A stretch of 64,000 nt of DNA, from contig JASNZF010000002.1 in NCBI GenBank assembly GCA_048499805.1, positions 1 to 64,000 of the forward strand, given 5' to 3'. Position numbers and translations under genes: made by a program. Of the stretch, positions 15,661 to 24,939 are shown one piece after another. Positions within the stretch are counted from its first letter, which is position 1; every line of letters starts with the position of its first letter. A model generated the notes under the pieces. It made no database searches and had not been told where the DNA came from. It saw only the letters and a list, made by a program, of their open reading frames with translations. The DNA comes from JAWXBA01 sp048499805. GTDB lineage: Bacteria; Gemmatimonadota; Gemmatimonadetes; Gemmatimonadales; GWC2-71-9.

Positions 15661-18600
15661 ATGCGCCGGAGACTCTCCCTCGCCGCCACGGTCGTCCTGG
15701 CCGCCCCCCTTTCCGCCCTTGCCCAGGCCGGAGCGCCTTTGACGGGTACCCCGGAGCTCGCCACCATCGAGCAGCTGAAATGGCGGTCGATCGGTCCCGC
15801 CAACCAGGCCGGTCGGATCCCGATGGTGGTGGGGTTGCCGGGCGACCGATCGACCTACTACGTCGGGGCCGCCGCGGGGGGCCTCTTCAAGACCACCAAC
15901 GGCGGGGTGACCTACACCGCGCTCTTCGACGACCAGTCCAACGCCTCGATCGGTGACCTCGCGATCGCCCCGTCCAATCCCAACATCCTCTACCTCGGCA
16001 CCGGCGAGGGGAACCCCCGCAACAGCGCCAGCGTGGGGGACGGGGTGTACAAGTCGCTCGATGCCGGCCGGCACTGGAAGAAGATCGGCCTGCCGGACAC
16101 CGAGAAGATTGCCCGGATCCGGATCGACCCCCGCGATCCCGACGTGGTGTACGTCTGTGCCCTGGGCAAGACCTGGGGACCCAACGAGGAGCGCGGGCTG
16201 TTCAAGACCACCGATGGCGGCGCCACCTGGCAGAAGATCCTGTACAAGGACACCCTGACCGGCTGCAGCGACGTGGACATCGATCCCGGCAATGCCAACG
16301 TTGTCTGGGCGGCGATGTACACCCACCAGCGGTGGCCGTGGTACTTCACCTCCGGCGGCGGGGAGACGGCGCTCTACAAGTCGAACGATGGCGGCGAGAC
16401 GTGGACCCGGCTGTCGGGCAAGGGCAACGGGCGGGGACTCCCGGAGGGTGACATGGACCGGATCGGCGTCTCGGTGCACCGGGCCAATCCGGACATCGTG
16501 TACGTCATTTCGGAGACCCGGACCGAGGGCGAGCTCTGGCGCACCGAGGACGGGGGCGCCACCTGGGAGACGGTGAACCGGTCTCCCAACATCAACTTCC
16601 GGCCGTTCTACTACTCCGACGTCCGGGCCGATCCGCTCAACCCGAACGTGGTCTGGACCCTCTCCGGTTCGCTCAATCGCTCGGCCGACGGCGGCCGCAC
16701 CTTCGAGACGATCCGGCGCGACCTGCACGGCGACCACCAGGCGATGTGGATCGACCCCACCGATTCGCGCCACATCATCGAGGGCTCCGACGGCGGCTGG
16801 CAGTTGAGCTTCGATGGCGGGGCCAACTGGGAGGTGCCCAAGTCGCACTCCTTTGCCCAGTTCTATCACCTGAATGTCGACATGGAACAGCCGTACAACA
16901 TCTGCGGCGGGCTGCAGGACAACGGCCACTGGTGCGGCCCCAGCCAGGCGCTGTCGGGGCAGGGGAACCGGACCAGCGACTGGGTCACGATCAGCGGTGG
17001 GGATGGCTTTCACGCCGTCCCCGACCTCGAACACCCGTTCCTGGTGTACTCCGCTTCACAAGGCGGGAACATCGTGCTCACCGACCTCCGCACCGGGGAC
17101 CAGCGGTCGATTCACCCCTATCCCCACCGGGTCGGATCGGCTGGCGACTCCCTCGCGGAGCATCGGTACCGGTTCAACTGGAACCCGCCGATCGTGCTCG
17201 CTCCGCAGGACCCCAAGACGGTGTACTTCGGCGGCAACGTCGTGTTCCGGACCCGGAACTACGGCCAGTCGTGGGAGGTGATCTCGCCCGACCTGACGAC
17301 CAACGACAAGGCCAAACAGGGCTCCTCCGGCGGGCCGATCGTGACCGACAATACCGCAGCCGAGTTCCACTCGACCCTGTTGACGATCGCGCCGTCGCCG
17401 CTCGACTCGATGGTGATCTGGGCAGGCAGTGATGACGGCAACATCCAGCTGACCCGCGACGGCGGGAAGACCTGGCGAAACACCTCCCAGAACCTGCGGG
17501 GGATCGCCCCGTTTGCCTGGATCTCGACCGTCGAGGCGTCTCCCCACGACCGGGGGACGGCCTTCGTGGCCGCCTCCCACTGGCAGACCGGCAACTACAC
17601 CCCATATGTGTATGTGACCCGTGACTACGGGCAGACCTGGACTCCCCTCGCCGCCAACCTTCCGGCCCGTGGCTGGGTCCACGTGGTCCGACAGGATCCC
17701 CGCAACCCCAACCTGCTCTTCGTGGGCACCGAGTTCGGGGTCTACGCCTCGTGGAACGGTGGTGGCCGCTGGCATGACCTGCGGAAGGGACTGTCGGCGG
17801 CGCCGGTGCGCGACCTGCTCGTGCACCCGCGCGACAACGACCTCATCATCGCCACCCACGGCCGGGGCCTGTACATCCTTGACGACATCTCCCCGCTGCA
17901 GCAGCTCGGCCCTGCCATGACCGCACCGGTGACGCTGTTCGACCCGATGCCGGCAATCGACTACGTGATGTGGAGCAGGGACGGCAACCTGGGCCAGAAG
18001 GTGTTCAGCGGCGACAACCCACCCTCCGGGGCGGTGATCTCGTACGCGGTCCGGGACACCGTCCGCAATGTCCAGTTCACGATCAAGGATGCCGCCGGCA
18101 ACCCGGTCCGGACCCTGCGCCAGAACCTGGCCACGCCCGGGGTGAACCAGATCGTCTGGAACCTGCAGTACGACGCCACCCCGCCGGGTCAGGAGCCTCC
18201 GGCCGGCGGTGGTGGGGGGGGAGGGGGAGGGGGAGGTGGCGGCGGCGGATTCGGTGGCGGCGGTGGCGGACCGACGGTCGTGCCGGGGACCTACGCGGTG
18301 ACCCTGGCCGCAGCGGGCCAGGAGATCACCAAGCGGCTGGAGGTGCAGCTCGATCCCCGTGCCGAGGTGTCAATGGCCGACCTGATCGCGCAACGGGACG
18401 CCGCGTTCCAGATGCGCGAGTTGCAGGGGCGCGTGAGCCAGATCGTCTCGCAGACCGAGAGCCTGGTCCAGCAGCTGACCTCCGTCGGCGCCACGCTGCG
18501 CCGGCTGGCGCCCGCCGAGCGTGAGGCGATCACCGAGGCGCGCCTGGCGCTGGAAGAGCTGAATGCCTTCAAGGACACCGACCTGACCCGCCCGTTGCAG

Positions 18601-18840
18601 GGGCTCGGCTATCGGCAATACCCCCGGCTGCGTGAGGAGGTCGGATCCCTGGCCGGGCAGATCGGCCGGTCGCTCAACCGGCCCACCGATGCCCAGTTGT
18701 CACGGCACGGGGAACTGGTGGCAGAAACTGATGCGGCGCAGGCCAAGCTCAACGCCATCATGAATGGCCGGATCGCCAGGCTCAACGCGCTGCTCAGGGA
18801 CCTGCCCCATATCATCGTGCCCGGGGGACGGATCAGTTGA
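15661..18840 (+). CDS. Secreted BNR/Asp-box propeller protein (sortilin-like)
   Basis: A 1059-residue exported protein with signal peptide MRRRLSLAATVVLAAPLSALAQ. Residues about 30-740 contain many Asp-box/BNR blades such as FKTTNGGVTYTALF, YKSLDAGRHW, FKTTDGGATWQKI and YKSNDGGETWTRL, the double-propeller fold of xyloglucanase-like and sortilin-like proteins. A FlgD-like beta-sandwich (about 770-850) follows, then a poly-Gly linker (848-870) and a C-terminal helical region of about 150 residues. No catalytic residues of sialidases can be assigned, so binding rather than hydrolysis is as likely. The stop overlaps the kinase start (TTGA). Confidence 0.85.
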   Translation: MRRRLSLAATVVLAAPLSALAQAGAPLTGTPELATIEQLKWRSIGPANQAGRIPMVVGLPGDRSTYYVGAAAGGLFKTTNGGVTYTALFDDQSNASIGDLAIAPSNPNILYLGTGEGNPRNSASVGDGVYKSLDAGRHWKKIGLPDTEKIARIRIDPRDPDVVYVCALGKTWGPNEERGLFKTTDGGATWQKILYKDTLTGCSDVDIDPGNANVVWAAMYTHQRWPWYFTSGGGETALYKSNDGGETWTRLSGKGNGRGLPEGDMDRIGVSVHRANPDIVYVISETRTEGELWRTEDGGATWETVNRSPNINFRPFYYSDVRADPLNPNVVWTLSGSLNRSADGGRTFETIRRDLHGDHQAMWIDPTDSRHIIEGSDGGWQLSFDGGANWEVPKSHSFAQFYHLNVDMEQPYNICGGLQDNGHWCGPSQALSGQGNRTSDWVTISGGDGFHAVPDLEHPFLVYSASQGGNIVLTDLRTGDQRSIHPYPHRVGSAGDSLAEHRYRFNWNPPIVLAPQDPKTVYFGGNVVFRTRNYGQSWEVISPDLTTNDKAKQGSSGGPIVTDNTAAEFHSTLLTIAPSPLDSMVIWAGSDDGNIQLTRDGGKTWRNTSQNLRGIAPFAWISTVEASPHDRGTAFVAASHWQTGNYTPYVYVTRDYGQTWTPLAANLPARGWVHVVRQDPRNPNLLFVGTEFGVYASWNGGGRWHDLRKGLSAAPVRDLLVHPRDNDLIIATHGRGLYILDDISPLQQLGPAMTAPVTLFDPMPAIDYVMWSRDGNLGQKVFSGDNPPSGAVISYAVRDTVRNVQFTIKDAAGNPVRTLRQNLATPGVNQIVWNLQYDATPPGQEPPAGGGGGGGGGGGGGGGFGGGGGGPTVVPGTYAVTLAAAGQEITKRLEVQLDPRAEVSMADLIAQRDAAFQMRELQGRVSQIVSQTESLVQQLTSVGATLRRLAPAEREAITEARLALEELNAFKDTDLTRPLQGLGYRQYPRLREEVGSLAGQIGRSLNRPTDAQLSRHGELVAETDAAQAKLNAIMNGRIARLNALLRDLPHIIVPGGRIS

Positions 18841-21512
18841 CCGATCTCATCGAGCGCCTGACCACCGCCCTGTCCGACCGCTATCGCATTGAACGCGAGG
18901 TCGGGCAGGGGGGGATGGCCACCGTCTACCTGGCCCAGGACGTCCGCCACGACCGCAAGGTGGCGCTCAAGGTGCTCCGGCCTGAGCTGTCGGCCATCCT
19001 CGGTGCCGATCGCTTCCTGGTCGAGATCAAGACCACCGCCAACCTCCAGCACCCCCACATCCTGCCGCTGCACGATTCCGGTGAGGCGGCCGGGATGGTC
19101 TTCTACGTCATGCCCTTCGTCGAGGGCGAGAGCCTCCGTGACCGCCTGAACCGCGAAAAACAGCTCGGTGTGGAGGACGCGGTCCGCATCGCCCGCGAGG
19201 TGGCCGACGCCCTGGATTATGCCCACCGCCACGGCGTCATCCACCGCGACATCAAGCCCGAAAACATTCTCCTGCATGACGGCCGAGCGGTGGTGGCCGA
19301 TTTTGGCATCGCGCTCGCGGCGGCGCGCTCCGACGGCGGCTCCCGGATGACCGAAACCGGGATGAGCCTGGGGACCCCGCACTACATGAGTCCCGAACAG
19401 GCAATGGGTGACCGGGAGATCACCGCCCGCGCCGATGTCTATGCCCTGGGCTGCGTCCTCTACGAAATGCTGATGGGCGAGCCGCCGTTCACCGGACCGA
19501 CCGCCCAGGCGATCGTCGCCAAGGTGATGACCGAGGCGCCGCACGCCCTCTCGATCCACCGCAAGAGCATTCCCCCGGCGGTCGAGGCCACCGTCCTCCA
19601 GTCGCTCGAGAAGCTCCCCGCCGATCGCTTCGACACCGCCGCCGACTTTGCCGCCGCCCTCGAGGGCCGCCTGGCCACCCGCACCACGGCCCATGTCCGC
19701 GCGGCCCAGGCCGGCTCCGGAAGCGGGCGCTGGCGAGCGATTGCCATGGCGGTGGGAGTGGTCGCGCTCGGGCTCGGAGCGCTCGCCGTCTGGGCCCTCG
19801 GCCGGGAAACCGAGGCCCAGGTCGTTCGGGTCAGCGTCGCGTTTCCAGAGACCCAGCGCCTGCGCACCGTCTCCACCCGGCGATTCGCGATTTCGCCAGA
19901 CGGGTTGCGGATCGTGTACGTCGGGCCCGACAGCATCGGGACGCAGCTGTGGGTCCGTGAGCTGAGCGCACTCAGCGCCCGCCCGCTCCCCGGGACCTCG
20001 AATGCCCAGGCTCCCTTCTTCTCCCCCGATGGCGAGTCGGTGGGCTTCTTCACCGACGCCATGGGTGATCTCCGGGTGGTGCCCATCGCCGGCGGCCCGT
20101 CGATCAGCGTGGTGCGGGACTCGGCCTCTGCCTGGGGAGGCGATTGGGGTGAGGACGGGATGCTGTACTACAGCAATGCGAATTCAGGGGTTGCCCGGGT
20201 GCCGAGCAGTGGTGGTGTCCCGGAAGTGCTCGGCCTGCCGGACAGTGCGCTGGGCCAGACCGAATTGGACTGGCCCCAACTCCTGCCGGGCGGCAAGGGA
20301 GTCCTGGTGCAGATCTGGCGCTCGTCCATCGGTGATGCGGAGATCGGCGTGCTGGACCTCTCGACCGGGCGTGCGCGCCCGATCATCGAGGGGGCCATTG
20401 GGCGGTACATCCCGACCGGCCACGCGGTCTACGCCACGTTCACGGGCAACCTCATGGCGGTGCCGTTCGACCCGGACCGCCTGGAAGTGACGGGAGCCCC
20501 TGCGGCCGTCGCGGAGGGGGTGCAAGTCGATGCCGCGAGTGGATCGGCACAGTTCGGCATCTCCAATGCTGGCACCCTGGTCTACATGCCGGGGGGAGGG
20601 TCGGGGAGCGAGCGGGTCGTCTGGGTCGACCGGCAGGGACGCATGACGGCCGTCGACTCGAGCTGGCGAGGCAACTTCAACACGGTCGACCTTTCGCCGG
20701 ACGGCACTCGGTTGGCCGTCAGTGTCGTCTCGCCTGAAGGGGAGAACATCTGGGTCAAGCAGCTTCCCTCGGGTCCGCTGACCCGGCTCTCGTTCGGCGG
20801 GAACACCAATGTACGGCCTGCCTGGACCCCGGACGGCCGACGCATCGCCTTCATCTCGAATCGTGTCAACAGCCGCCGCAATGCCTTCATCCAGCGGTCC
20901 GATGGCAGCGCGGAGGCGGAATCGCTGATGGCGATGCCGCAACAGGTGGATGAGGTTGCCTGGGCCGGGGATGGCCGGACGTTTGTCTTCCGTGCCGGCA
21001 GTGGCGGCACGGGTACCAGGGACCTCCTGGCGCTCACACCGGGCGTGGATTCCGCGCCGCGACCCCTTGTCTCGGGCCGGTTCGATGAGTTCGGTGCCGA
21101 CATCTCACCGGACGGCCGATGGTTCGCCTACGTCTCCGATGAGGCGGGCCGCAATGAGGTCTTCGTCCGGCTCCTGGCCGATCCCGGGGCAGGGCGCACC
21201 CAGGTCTCGGTCGATGGTGCCGACGAGCCGCTGTGGGGTCACAGTGGTCGGGAGTTGTTCTTTCGCTCCCGCCGCGGCGAAATGATGGTCGCGGAGGTCA
21301 CGACCGGGGCGACGTTCATCGCGAAGCCACCCCGGGTGCTCTTCGTGCTCCCCAACATGGCCACCGACCCCAACCACCGGGCCTACGACATCACCCGTGA
21401 TGACCAGAGCTTCGTGATGGTGAACCGCTCAATGAATGAGAGCGCCGAGCTGGTCCTGGTCCTCAACTGGTTCCAGGAATTCCGGGCGCGCACGGCGGCA
21501 GGGAGGCCATGA
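18837..21512 (+). CDS. Transmembrane Ser/Thr protein kinase with C-terminal TolB-like propeller
   Basis: An 891-residue one-pass kinase. The cytoplasmic PknB-type domain (about 17-280) has the glycine loop GQGGMATVYLA, VALKVL with the ATP-binding Lys, HRDIKPEN with the catalytic Asp, VADFGIA and a PHYMSPEQ activation-loop end, so it should be active. One membrane helix (about 300-322, IAMAVGVVALGLGALAVWAL) leads to an external domain of WD40/TolB blades (FAISPDGLRIVY, DLSPDGTRLAVSV, DISPDGRWFAYVSD). This architecture is common in Gemmatimonadota and Acidobacteriota. The start is TTG overlapping the BNR stop, with GGGGGA upstream, so the two are co-translated; the propeller may sense an external signal. 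Confidence 0.93.
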   Translation: MTDLIERLTTALSDRYRIEREVGQGGMATVYLAQDVRHDRKVALKVLRPELSAILGADRFLVEIKTTANLQHPHILPLHDSGEAAGMVFYVMPFVEGESLRDRLNREKQLGVEDAVRIAREVADALDYAHRHGVIHRDIKPENILLHDGRAVVADFGIALAAARSDGGSRMTETGMSLGTPHYMSPEQAMGDREITARADVYALGCVLYEMLMGEPPFTGPTAQAIVAKVMTEAPHALSIHRKSIPPAVEATVLQSLEKLPADRFDTAADFAAALEGRLATRTTAHVRAAQAGSGSGRWRAIAMAVGVVALGLGALAVWALGRETEAQVVRVSVAFPETQRLRTVSTRRFAISPDGLRIVYVGPDSIGTQLWVRELSALSARPLPGTSNAQAPFFSPDGESVGFFTDAMGDLRVVPIAGGPSISVVRDSASAWGGDWGEDGMLYYSNANSGVARVPSSGGVPEVLGLPDSALGQTELDWPQLLPGGKGVLVQIWRSSIGDAEIGVLDLSTGRARPIIEGAIGRYIPTGHAVYATFTGNLMAVPFDPDRLEVTGAPAAVAEGVQVDAASGSAQFGISNAGTLVYMPGGGSGSERVVWVDRQGRMTAVDSSWRGNFNTVDLSPDGTRLAVSVVSPEGENIWVKQLPSGPLTRLSFGGNTNVRPAWTPDGRRIAFISNRVNSRRNAFIQRSDGSAEAESLMAMPQQVDEVAWAGDGRTFVFRAGSGGTGTRDLLALTPGVDSAPRPLVSGRFDEFGADISPDGRWFAYVSDEAGRNEVFVRLLADPGAGRTQVSVDGADEPLWGHSGRELFFRSRRGEMMVAEVTTGATFIAKPPRVLFVLPNMATDPNHRAYDITRDDQSFVMVNRSMNESAELVLVLNWFQEFRARTAAGRP

Positions 21513-21579
21513 AGTAGCCACCAGCCTCGGCGAACCCCTCGCCGAGTGATGGCAACGGCCGCCAGGGGTAGGGAATGCA

Positions 21580-21602
21580 GGGCCATCCGCGGTGGGTGGC
21601 CC
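21580..21602 (+). terminator. Terminator of the kinase transcript
   Basis: A 9-bp stem (GGGCCATCC/GGGTGGCCC, one G-T pair) with loop GCGGT, followed by TTACTTGTT. It belongs to the recurring GGCCACCC/GGGTGGCC hairpin group. A second hairpin, CTCGGCGA/TCGCCGAG, lies at 21526-21546. Confidence 0.75.
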
Positions 21603-21707
21603 TTACTTGTTCCCCGCCACAGCCCAGTGAAATGAAGGAGTGTTCAGGAAGGAGTCCCGGCCACAGGCGTTGGAAGACTTGCTCTGGCGGGATTGCGAGT
21701 CGCGCCG

Positions 21708-21713
21708 TATAGT
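21708..21713 (+). promoter_or_regulatory. Possible -10 box for the His-rich membrane protein
   Basis: TATAGT lies 65 bases before the ATG at 21778 in an AT-richer stretch. No convincing -35 at 16-18 bases. Confidence 0.4.
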
Positions 21714-21777
21714 GTGCAATTCGGACCCCGTTGTCGTAATTGATTCAGCCCACGCTCCCCGCAGCAAGGCGGACCTC

Positions 21778-22896
21778 ATGTCCACGCTTGTGTCGTCGTC
21801 AACCCGGAGTGGCACCGCCCCGCGATCCACCTCCATCTTCACCCCGCTGATTGACTTCCTGTGCGTTGGCGGGCTCTCGATCCTCATCTTCATCCCGATG
21901 CTGGTGGCAGGCACCGAACTGAGCATCGCCACCGTCGGCACCGTCATCTGGGCCCAGCTGATCGTCAACTACGCTCACTTCATGGCCTCCTACCGGATCG
22001 TGTACCGGGACCGGGAGATGGTCATGAAGCACAAATGGGCCACGCTCTGGGTGCCGGCCATCATGGTGGTCTGCCTGGTGGCGGCGTTGTTCGAAGCCCG
22101 GGGGGGATCCCAGCTGCTGCTCACCGCGTTCTTTGCCGTGGCCAGCGGATACCTGGCCTGGCACTACACCGGTCAGGCCTGGGGGATGATGGTGGCCTTC
22201 AACCATCTCCAGGGCAACCGGTTCGACCGGACCGAATACTGGCTCATCCGCGGCGGCCTCAGGATCCTCCTCGGCTGGCACCTGGCCTGGTTCCTTCACA
22301 CGACCCTCGCCGACCCGACCCGGGTGGCCATGGTCTACCGAGTGGCGTCCTACCTGACGATTGTCGCGGCGATCATGGGGGTCTGGGGGCTGGCGCGCTT
22401 CAGGCAGCGTACCGGCCAGATGCCCGGATTTCGCGTCCTCACCGCATGGTTCTCAATCTTCATTTGGTACGCGGCGATTGCCCGATGGGGGCTGGCCGGG
22501 TTGTTCCTCGTGCAGTTTGCCCACGCCCTCCAGTACCTGGAGTTCCCGGCCCGGGTCGAGCTGAACCGGGCCATTCGGGAGTCCCGCGCCACCGCCATTC
22601 CCCACATGCTGGCATACGTCGCGATCCTCCTCGCCGTGACAATGCTGGTGACCCTCTTTGTGCCGGGCCCCACCCAGGCCGCCGCGGTAACGCTGCTCGG
22701 CGCCGGCCCAAGCAGCATCGCCCCGGTCCTGATCAGCTATTTCATCGGCATCCACCATTTCTTCACCGATGGCGTCATCTGGAAGCTCCGGAACCCGGAG
22801 ATCCAACAGGACCTGTTCGGCCATGCCAGGCCGGTGGCGGCCACGGTGCCAGTGCCGCCGATGTGGTGGGAGAAGCGGTTCTGGGTGAGGGGGTAG
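21778..22896 (+). CDS. Multi-pass membrane protein with conserved-looking His motifs, unknown function
   Basis: A 372-residue protein with about nine hydrophobic helices. ATG at 21778 is preferred over one at 21640 because AAGG precedes it and the extra N-terminus looks non-coding. Histidines sit at helix ends in NYAHFMASYRIVYRD, GYLAWHYTGQAWG, GWHLAWFLH, QFAHALQYLEFP and IHHFFTDGVIWK. This spacing is reminiscent of integral-membrane metal enzymes such as desaturases or Brp/Blh-type dioxygenases, but I do not recognise the family. It stands alone between two terminators. Confidence 0.75.
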   Translation: MSTLVSSSTRSGTAPRSTSIFTPLIDFLCVGGLSILIFIPMLVAGTELSIATVGTVIWAQLIVNYAHFMASYRIVYRDREMVMKHKWATLWVPAIMVVCLVAALFEARGGSQLLLTAFFAVASGYLAWHYTGQAWGMMVAFNHLQGNRFDRTEYWLIRGGLRILLGWHLAWFLHTTLADPTRVAMVYRVASYLTIVAAIMGVWGLARFRQRTGQMPGFRVLTAWFSIFIWYAAIARWGLAGLFLVQFAHALQYLEFPARVELNRAIRESRATAIPHMLAYVAILLAVTMLVTLFVPGPTQAAAVTLLGAGPSSIAPVLISYFIGIHHFFTDGVIWKLRNPEIQQDLFGHARPVAATVPVPPMWWEKRFWVRG

Positions 22897-22925
22897 GCGC
22901 GGCGTGGGTCACGGCCGTCTGCGCG

Positions 22926-22956
22926 CAAAGGGCCAACCCATCGGGGTGGCCCTTTG
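22926..22956. terminator. Bidirectional terminator between the membrane protein gene and nirK
   Basis: A perfect 10-bp outer stem, CAAAGGGCCA/TGGCCCTTTG, with inner CCC/GGG pairs. It sits between convergent genes and can act on both strands. Confidence 0.8.
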
Positions 22957-22980
22957 AACAGGCTGGTGCGGCGGCAGCGA

Positions 22981-24081
22981 TCAGGGTGCGATCGGCCCCG
23001 GCTTGGCCACCTGTTCCATCAGGTTGTTGTCCCACTCGCCGGTCACGTTGATGTGGGCCGCCGCGCCGAGGAGGATCGCCTCGATCAGGTTGTGGTTCAC
23101 GTAGGCGTAGAGCCCGGGCTGCAGGAACTGGTACAGCATCGCCGCGGCGGCGCCACCGGGGATGAACCAGGTCTCGAGGTTGGTGGCCGGGGTGTCGTCG
23201 AAGGAGCCGCCATTCCAGAACAGGTCGGCGTGACCGCCGATCAGGTGCGGCCGGGTGTCGCGGTTGGCCTGCGAGTGGATGAACAGCACCTTTTCACCCA
23301 CCGCCGCGGTGAGTGCATTCGCCCCCGTGAGGGCCCCGACCGCACCGTTGAACACGATGTGGGTCGGGGTGAGGGTCTTCATCACCGCCATCATGTCGTT
23401 CATGCCGGCGCCGGGCGCGGCGTACTGGCGAAAGGCGCCGCTGGCATCCCTCGGCAGGTAGAAATCCTGCTCCCCGATGTAGTAGGCACGGTCATAGCTG
23501 ACCCGCTGCCCGGCCGCGTCCCGGAGCCCGTCGCGCGGCAGCACCATGATGGCGCCGTTCATCCCCGAGACGACGTGGAACGGGATCATCGTGCCGCCCG
23601 GCGCGCAGTGGTACACGAACACGCCGGTCCGGGTGGCCTTGAACCGGATCACCGCCTGCTGTCCCGGGGCCACCATCGAGATCTCGCCGCCGCCCATCGC
23701 CCCGGTGGCGGCGTGGAAGTCGATGTTGTGGACCAGCGTATTGGTGGACGGATTGACCAGCGTCAACTCGACCTGGTCGTCCTGGTGAACCACGACCAGC
23801 GGGCCGGGGACGCTCCCATTGAAGGTCATCGCCCAGACCCTGGCCCCGTCGGGGCCGATGTCCATCAGCTTCTCTTCGATCACCAGCCGGATCTGCACGA
23901 CCTTGGGCGGGCCCGAGGCAACCTGCTCATGCTCCGGGACCCCCGGAGGCGCCACGAGCGTCTGGGTGACCCGCTCCATCTGGCCTGCCGGGGTGTTGTC
24001 GGCGGCGCGGGGGCCGGGTGCAGGCGCAGTGCAGGCCTGAGCGAGCAGGACGATGGTTCCAAGGGGTACGGAGGTTCGCAT
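22981..24081 (-). CDS. nirK: Copper-containing nitrite reductase (NO-forming)
   Basis: A 366-residue periplasmic enzyme that reduces nitrite to nitric oxide. Two cupredoxin domains hold the copper sites: VHNIDFHAATG (about 117-127, first type 1 His, catalytic Asp and type 2 His), VYHCAPGG (about 155, type 2 His and type 1 Cys), IPFHVVSGM (about 168, type 1 His and Met) and RPHLIGGHADLFW (about 279, type 2 His and the second catalytic His). ATG at 24081 has GGAG 7 bases upstream. The N-terminus, LLAQACTAPAP, is a signal peptide with a weak lipobox. It is divergent from a diheme cytochrome gene that could feed it electrons. No nor or nos genes are in the window. Confidence 0.93.
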   Translation of the reverse strand: MRTSVPLGTIVLLAQACTAPAPGPRAADNTPAGQMERVTQTLVAPPGVPEHEQVASGPPKVVQIRLVIEEKLMDIGPDGARVWAMTFNGSVPGPLVVVHQDDQVELTLVNPSTNTLVHNIDFHAATGAMGGGEISMVAPGQQAVIRFKATRTGVFVYHCAPGGTMIPFHVVSGMNGAIMVLPRDGLRDAAGQRVSYDRAYYIGEQDFYLPRDASGAFRQYAAPGAGMNDMMAVMKTLTPTHIVFNGAVGALTGANALTAAVGEKVLFIHSQANRDTRPHLIGGHADLFWNGGSFDDTPATNLETWFIPGGAAAAMLYQFLQPGLYAYVNHNLIEAILLGAAAHINVTGEWDNNLMEQVAKPGPIAP

Positions 24082-24266
24082 GCAGCACTCCAAGTGTCGG
24101 GGATAAGGGGACGCCGCCAGCGTCCATCGCATGTTCGCCATCATGAATGCCCCGGGTGCCCCTCGGTGAGGGAGGCTTCGGGCTCCCTGTCCTCCCTGCG
24201 GAGGGTTCACCCGAGTTTCACCCTCCCTTCATTCCGGCTTGCTACCGTCCAAGTAGTCGGAATCTA

Positions 24267-24280
24267 CCCACTCGAGTGGG
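24267..24280. promoter_or_regulatory. 14-bp palindrome over the cytochrome ribosome site
   Basis: CCCACTCGAGTGGG is a perfect palindrome whose right half runs into the GGGAGG Shine-Dalgarno of the cytochrome gene. It could be a regulator site or an RNA hairpin limiting translation. No FNR/DNR-type TTGAT-ATCAA box is seen in the divergent spacer 24082-24287. Confidence 0.45.
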
Positions 24281-24287
24281 AGGCCCC

Positions 24288-24911
24288 ATGTGGCGCTACC
24301 GTTCGATCTTCCTCCTCGTCGCCGTTGGCTGTCAATCCGCCCCAGCACCGGTGACCTCAGACCTGCCGCAGGCGGGTGCCAGCGCCGCGACTGACACTCG
24401 CGACCAACTCCTGCTCGCCTCGACCAGGATCGCCCTCCCGCCGCCCGGCATCGCCCCCGGAGATCTGCCGGAGCCGAATTCTGCCGGGGCTGTGCTGGTC
24501 AAGACCCACTGCGCCCAGTGCCACGATCTCCCCACCCCCGCGATGCACAGCGCGACCGACTGGCCAGGGGTGGTCCGTCGCATGTGGCTGCGCATGGATC
24601 GGCTGCCCTCCGAATTCAGCGTGGCGATTCCTGATCAAGGCGCCCGAAACACGATGCTCACGTACCTCACCGCCAACGCGCTTCAAGTCAGTGGCGCGAC
24701 CCTGCCCGCCGGAGAGGGACGCGAGACCTTTGCGGTGATCTGCAGCCGGTGCCACGCGCTGCCCGATCCCAAGATCCACTCCGCGCAGGATTGGCTTGCG
24801 GTCTTCCTGCGCATGGAGCAGAACATGACGCGGATGAATGTCAGCCAGGCTACCCCGGCCGAGACCCAGCAGATTCTGGGGTACCTGCAGGCGGTGTCCG
24901 GGGCACCGTAG
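24288..24911 (+). CDS. Diheme c-type cytochrome, probable lipoprotein
   Basis: A 207-residue exported protein. The ATG at 24288 follows GGGAGG, and VAVGC near residue 14 is a plausible lipobox. Two heme sites, CAQCH (about 77) and CSRCH (about 152), each begin a copy of the same unit: CxxCH, then LP.P..HSA.DW..V..RM, so the protein is an internal duplication. The downstream Met residues are candidate axial ligands. It lies divergent from nirK with 206 bases between start codons, which suggests it donates electrons to the reductase, as cytochromes near nirK do elsewhere. Confidence 0.88.
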   Translation: MWRYRSIFLLVAVGCQSAPAPVTSDLPQAGASAATDTRDQLLLASTRIALPPPGIAPGDLPEPNSAGAVLVKTHCAQCHDLPTPAMHSATDWPGVVRRMWLRMDRLPSEFSVAIPDQGARNTMLTYLTANALQVSGATLPAGEGRETFAVICSRCHALPDPKIHSAQDWLAVFLRMEQNMTRMNVSQATPAETQQILGYLQAVSGAP

Positions 24912-24939
24912 GGGAACCATCGCCGGGAGGGAGTTGCCG

